Origin: Carboxylicivirga sp.
GTDB lineage: Bacteria > Bacteroidota > Bacteroidia > Bacteroidales > Marinilabiliaceae
NCBI GenBank assembly: GCA_025210475.1
Contig: JAOARW010000016.1
Coordinates: forward strand, 1 to 39,142
DNA: 39,142 bases
Direction: 5' to 3'
The notes below the pieces were generated by a model. It did no database searches and was not told where the DNA came from. It saw nothing but the letters and a program-made list of their open reading frames with translations. Shown piece after piece: positions 38,711 through 39,142 of the stretch. Both the position numbers and the translations under genes were made by a program. Within the stretch, counting starts at the first letter, position 1. Every line of letters begins with the position of its first letter.

Positions 38711-39007
38711 CTACTGCTTTAAGGGTAAAATTACAACAAATGTCTGACCATAATCATTTACCCTTATCTTTTTATTCATCATGATCAGAAAACGGTTCTC
38801 CAGATTTTTAAGGCCGGTACCATTGGTTTTATCTGGTGAGAGTTTAGGGAATATTGGGTTGTGGATCTCCAGTTCATCGTTTTCATTCAGTCTGATCACA
38901 ACCTTCATTTTGTGTTCGCTATCAATGGTATTGTGTGCAACCACATTATCAATTAGCGGTAAAAGAGATAAGCTTGGCAGCTTTAAGCTCATTTGATCTT
39001 CTTTAAT
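38711..39007 (-). pseudogene. C-terminal remnant of a LytS-type sensor histidine kinase
   Basis: The frame reads IKEDQMSLKLPSLSLLPLIDNVVAHN (ATPase N-box region), then KMKVVIRLNENDELEIHNP and NGTGLKNLENRF (G-box), ending LPLKQ at 38711. This is the usual last ~100 residues of a LytS/YpdA kinase, directly upstream of a LytTR regulator. Upstream of 39007 the frame hits a stop at once and the DNA becomes the left end of an IS200/IS605 element. The HisKA-like part and membrane helices must lie beyond the element, outside the window, or are lost. The ATG at 38992 is internal and unlikely to be a natural start. Confidence 0.75.
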
Positions 39008-39048
39008 CTAACAGGGGTTTAATTCCCCGAGGCTTGCCTCGAAATTAG

Positions 39049-39075
39049 TATCTTGTGATTCGATGTCACAAGATA
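39049..39075 (+). promoter_or_regulatory. Hairpin enclosing the tnpA start codon
   Basis: TATCTTGTGA (39049-39058) and TCACAAGATA (39066-39075) are perfectly complementary over 10 bp. The 7-base loop TTCGATG contains the ATG (39063-39065). In the mRNA this would bury the start region, limiting transposase synthesis. Confidence 0.7.
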
Positions 39076-39142
39076 GTAAAGAAATACACAAGAGTCATAA
39101 TGTAACAGTACTGCTGTATCATGTAGTTTGTGCCATAAAATA
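39063..39142 (+). CDS. tnpA: IS200/IS605-family transposase TnpA, N-terminal part
   Basis: The first 26 codons read MSQDSKEIHKSHNVTVLLYH then VVCAIK before the window ends. The pattern HKSHNV(S/T)xLLYHxV is the usual N terminus of Bacteroidota Y1-type IS200/IS605 transposases, whose HUH and Tyr catalytic residues lie further on. The enzyme cuts and rejoins single-stranded DNA at hairpins in the element ends. Whether a tnpB/IscB gene accompanies it cannot be seen here. Translation is probably restrained by a hairpin around the start codon. Confidence 0.8.
   Translation, partial: MSQDSKEIHKSHNVTVLLYHVVCAIK

Larger units (their letters stand above)
39008..39142 (+). mobile_element. Left end of an IS200/IS605-family element (continues past window)
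   Basis: Starting where the kinase homology ends, the DNA holds GGGG/CCCC (39014-39017 and 39025-39028) and the tight hairpin CGAGGC-TT-GCCTCG (39028-39041), followed by the tnpA start. Subterminal hairpins and the absence of terminal inverted repeats are typical of IS200/IS605 left ends. The exact boundary is uncertain by a few bases. Confidence 0.75.

Overview
This window reads as a chromosomal segment of a Bacteroidota bacterium. The evidence is a SusC/SusD pair with a hybrid two-component regulator, several lipoproteins with acidic residues after the lipobox cysteine, a type IX secretion C-terminal domain, a CarboxypepD_reg-like surface protein, and exact TAnnTTTG-type -7 promoter elements. 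The AT-rich, marine/anaerobe-like gene content would fit Marinilabiliales, but that placement is a guess.

Left part (1-8312): the frameshifted tail of a calcineurin-like phosphoesterase, a small META/HslJ-like lipoprotein, a C39-like cysteine peptidase lipoprotein, a 1517-residue modular BNR/PKD/GEVED protein with a type IX secretion tail, a Crp/Fnr-type regulator and a DUF2147 protein. Middle-left (8642-12728): a class-3-like aldehyde dehydrogenase, then on the minus strand a flavodoxin-fold NAD(P)H oxidoreductase next to a DoxX-like membrane protein, and a coupled pair of a small membrane protein and an NAD(P)-binding membrane-anchored protein. 12729-13600 has no intact gene: it holds a decayed IS66 transposase and a degenerate tandem repeat of about 140 bp that runs up to the start of a patatin-like phospholipase gene (13616-14701).

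The core (14999-33091) is a polysaccharide utilisation locus. On the minus strand are a SusE/SusF-like lipoprotein and a 1362-residue hybrid two-component sensor/regulator. Divergently on the plus strand are SusC, SusD, a CE2-like SGNH acetylesterase, a second alpha/beta-hydrolase esterase, a LacZ-type GH2 enzyme and a GH30 enzyme. Signal types suggest a division of labour. SusD, the CE2-like esterase and GH30 are lipoproteins, probably at the cell surface. GH2 and the second esterase carry ordinary signal peptides and are probably periplasmic. An acetylated beta-galactan-type glycan (for example a beta-1,6-galactan) is the most economical substrate guess. Xylan is less likely because no xylosidase or glucuronidase is present.

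The right end (33092-39142) is an eroded accessory zone. It has a 1310-bp IS4-family element bounded by imperfect inverted repeats and a perfect 9-bp target duplication, but with a broken transposase. Next come a 20-bp perfect hairpin and a 5'-truncated gene, interrupted by a stop, that joins a CarboxypepD_reg-type surface protein to an S9 prolyl oligopeptidase. Last is a LytTR response regulator whose LytS-type kinase gene is cut by an IS200/IS605 element at the window edge. The tnpA start codon of that element lies in the loop of a perfect hairpin.
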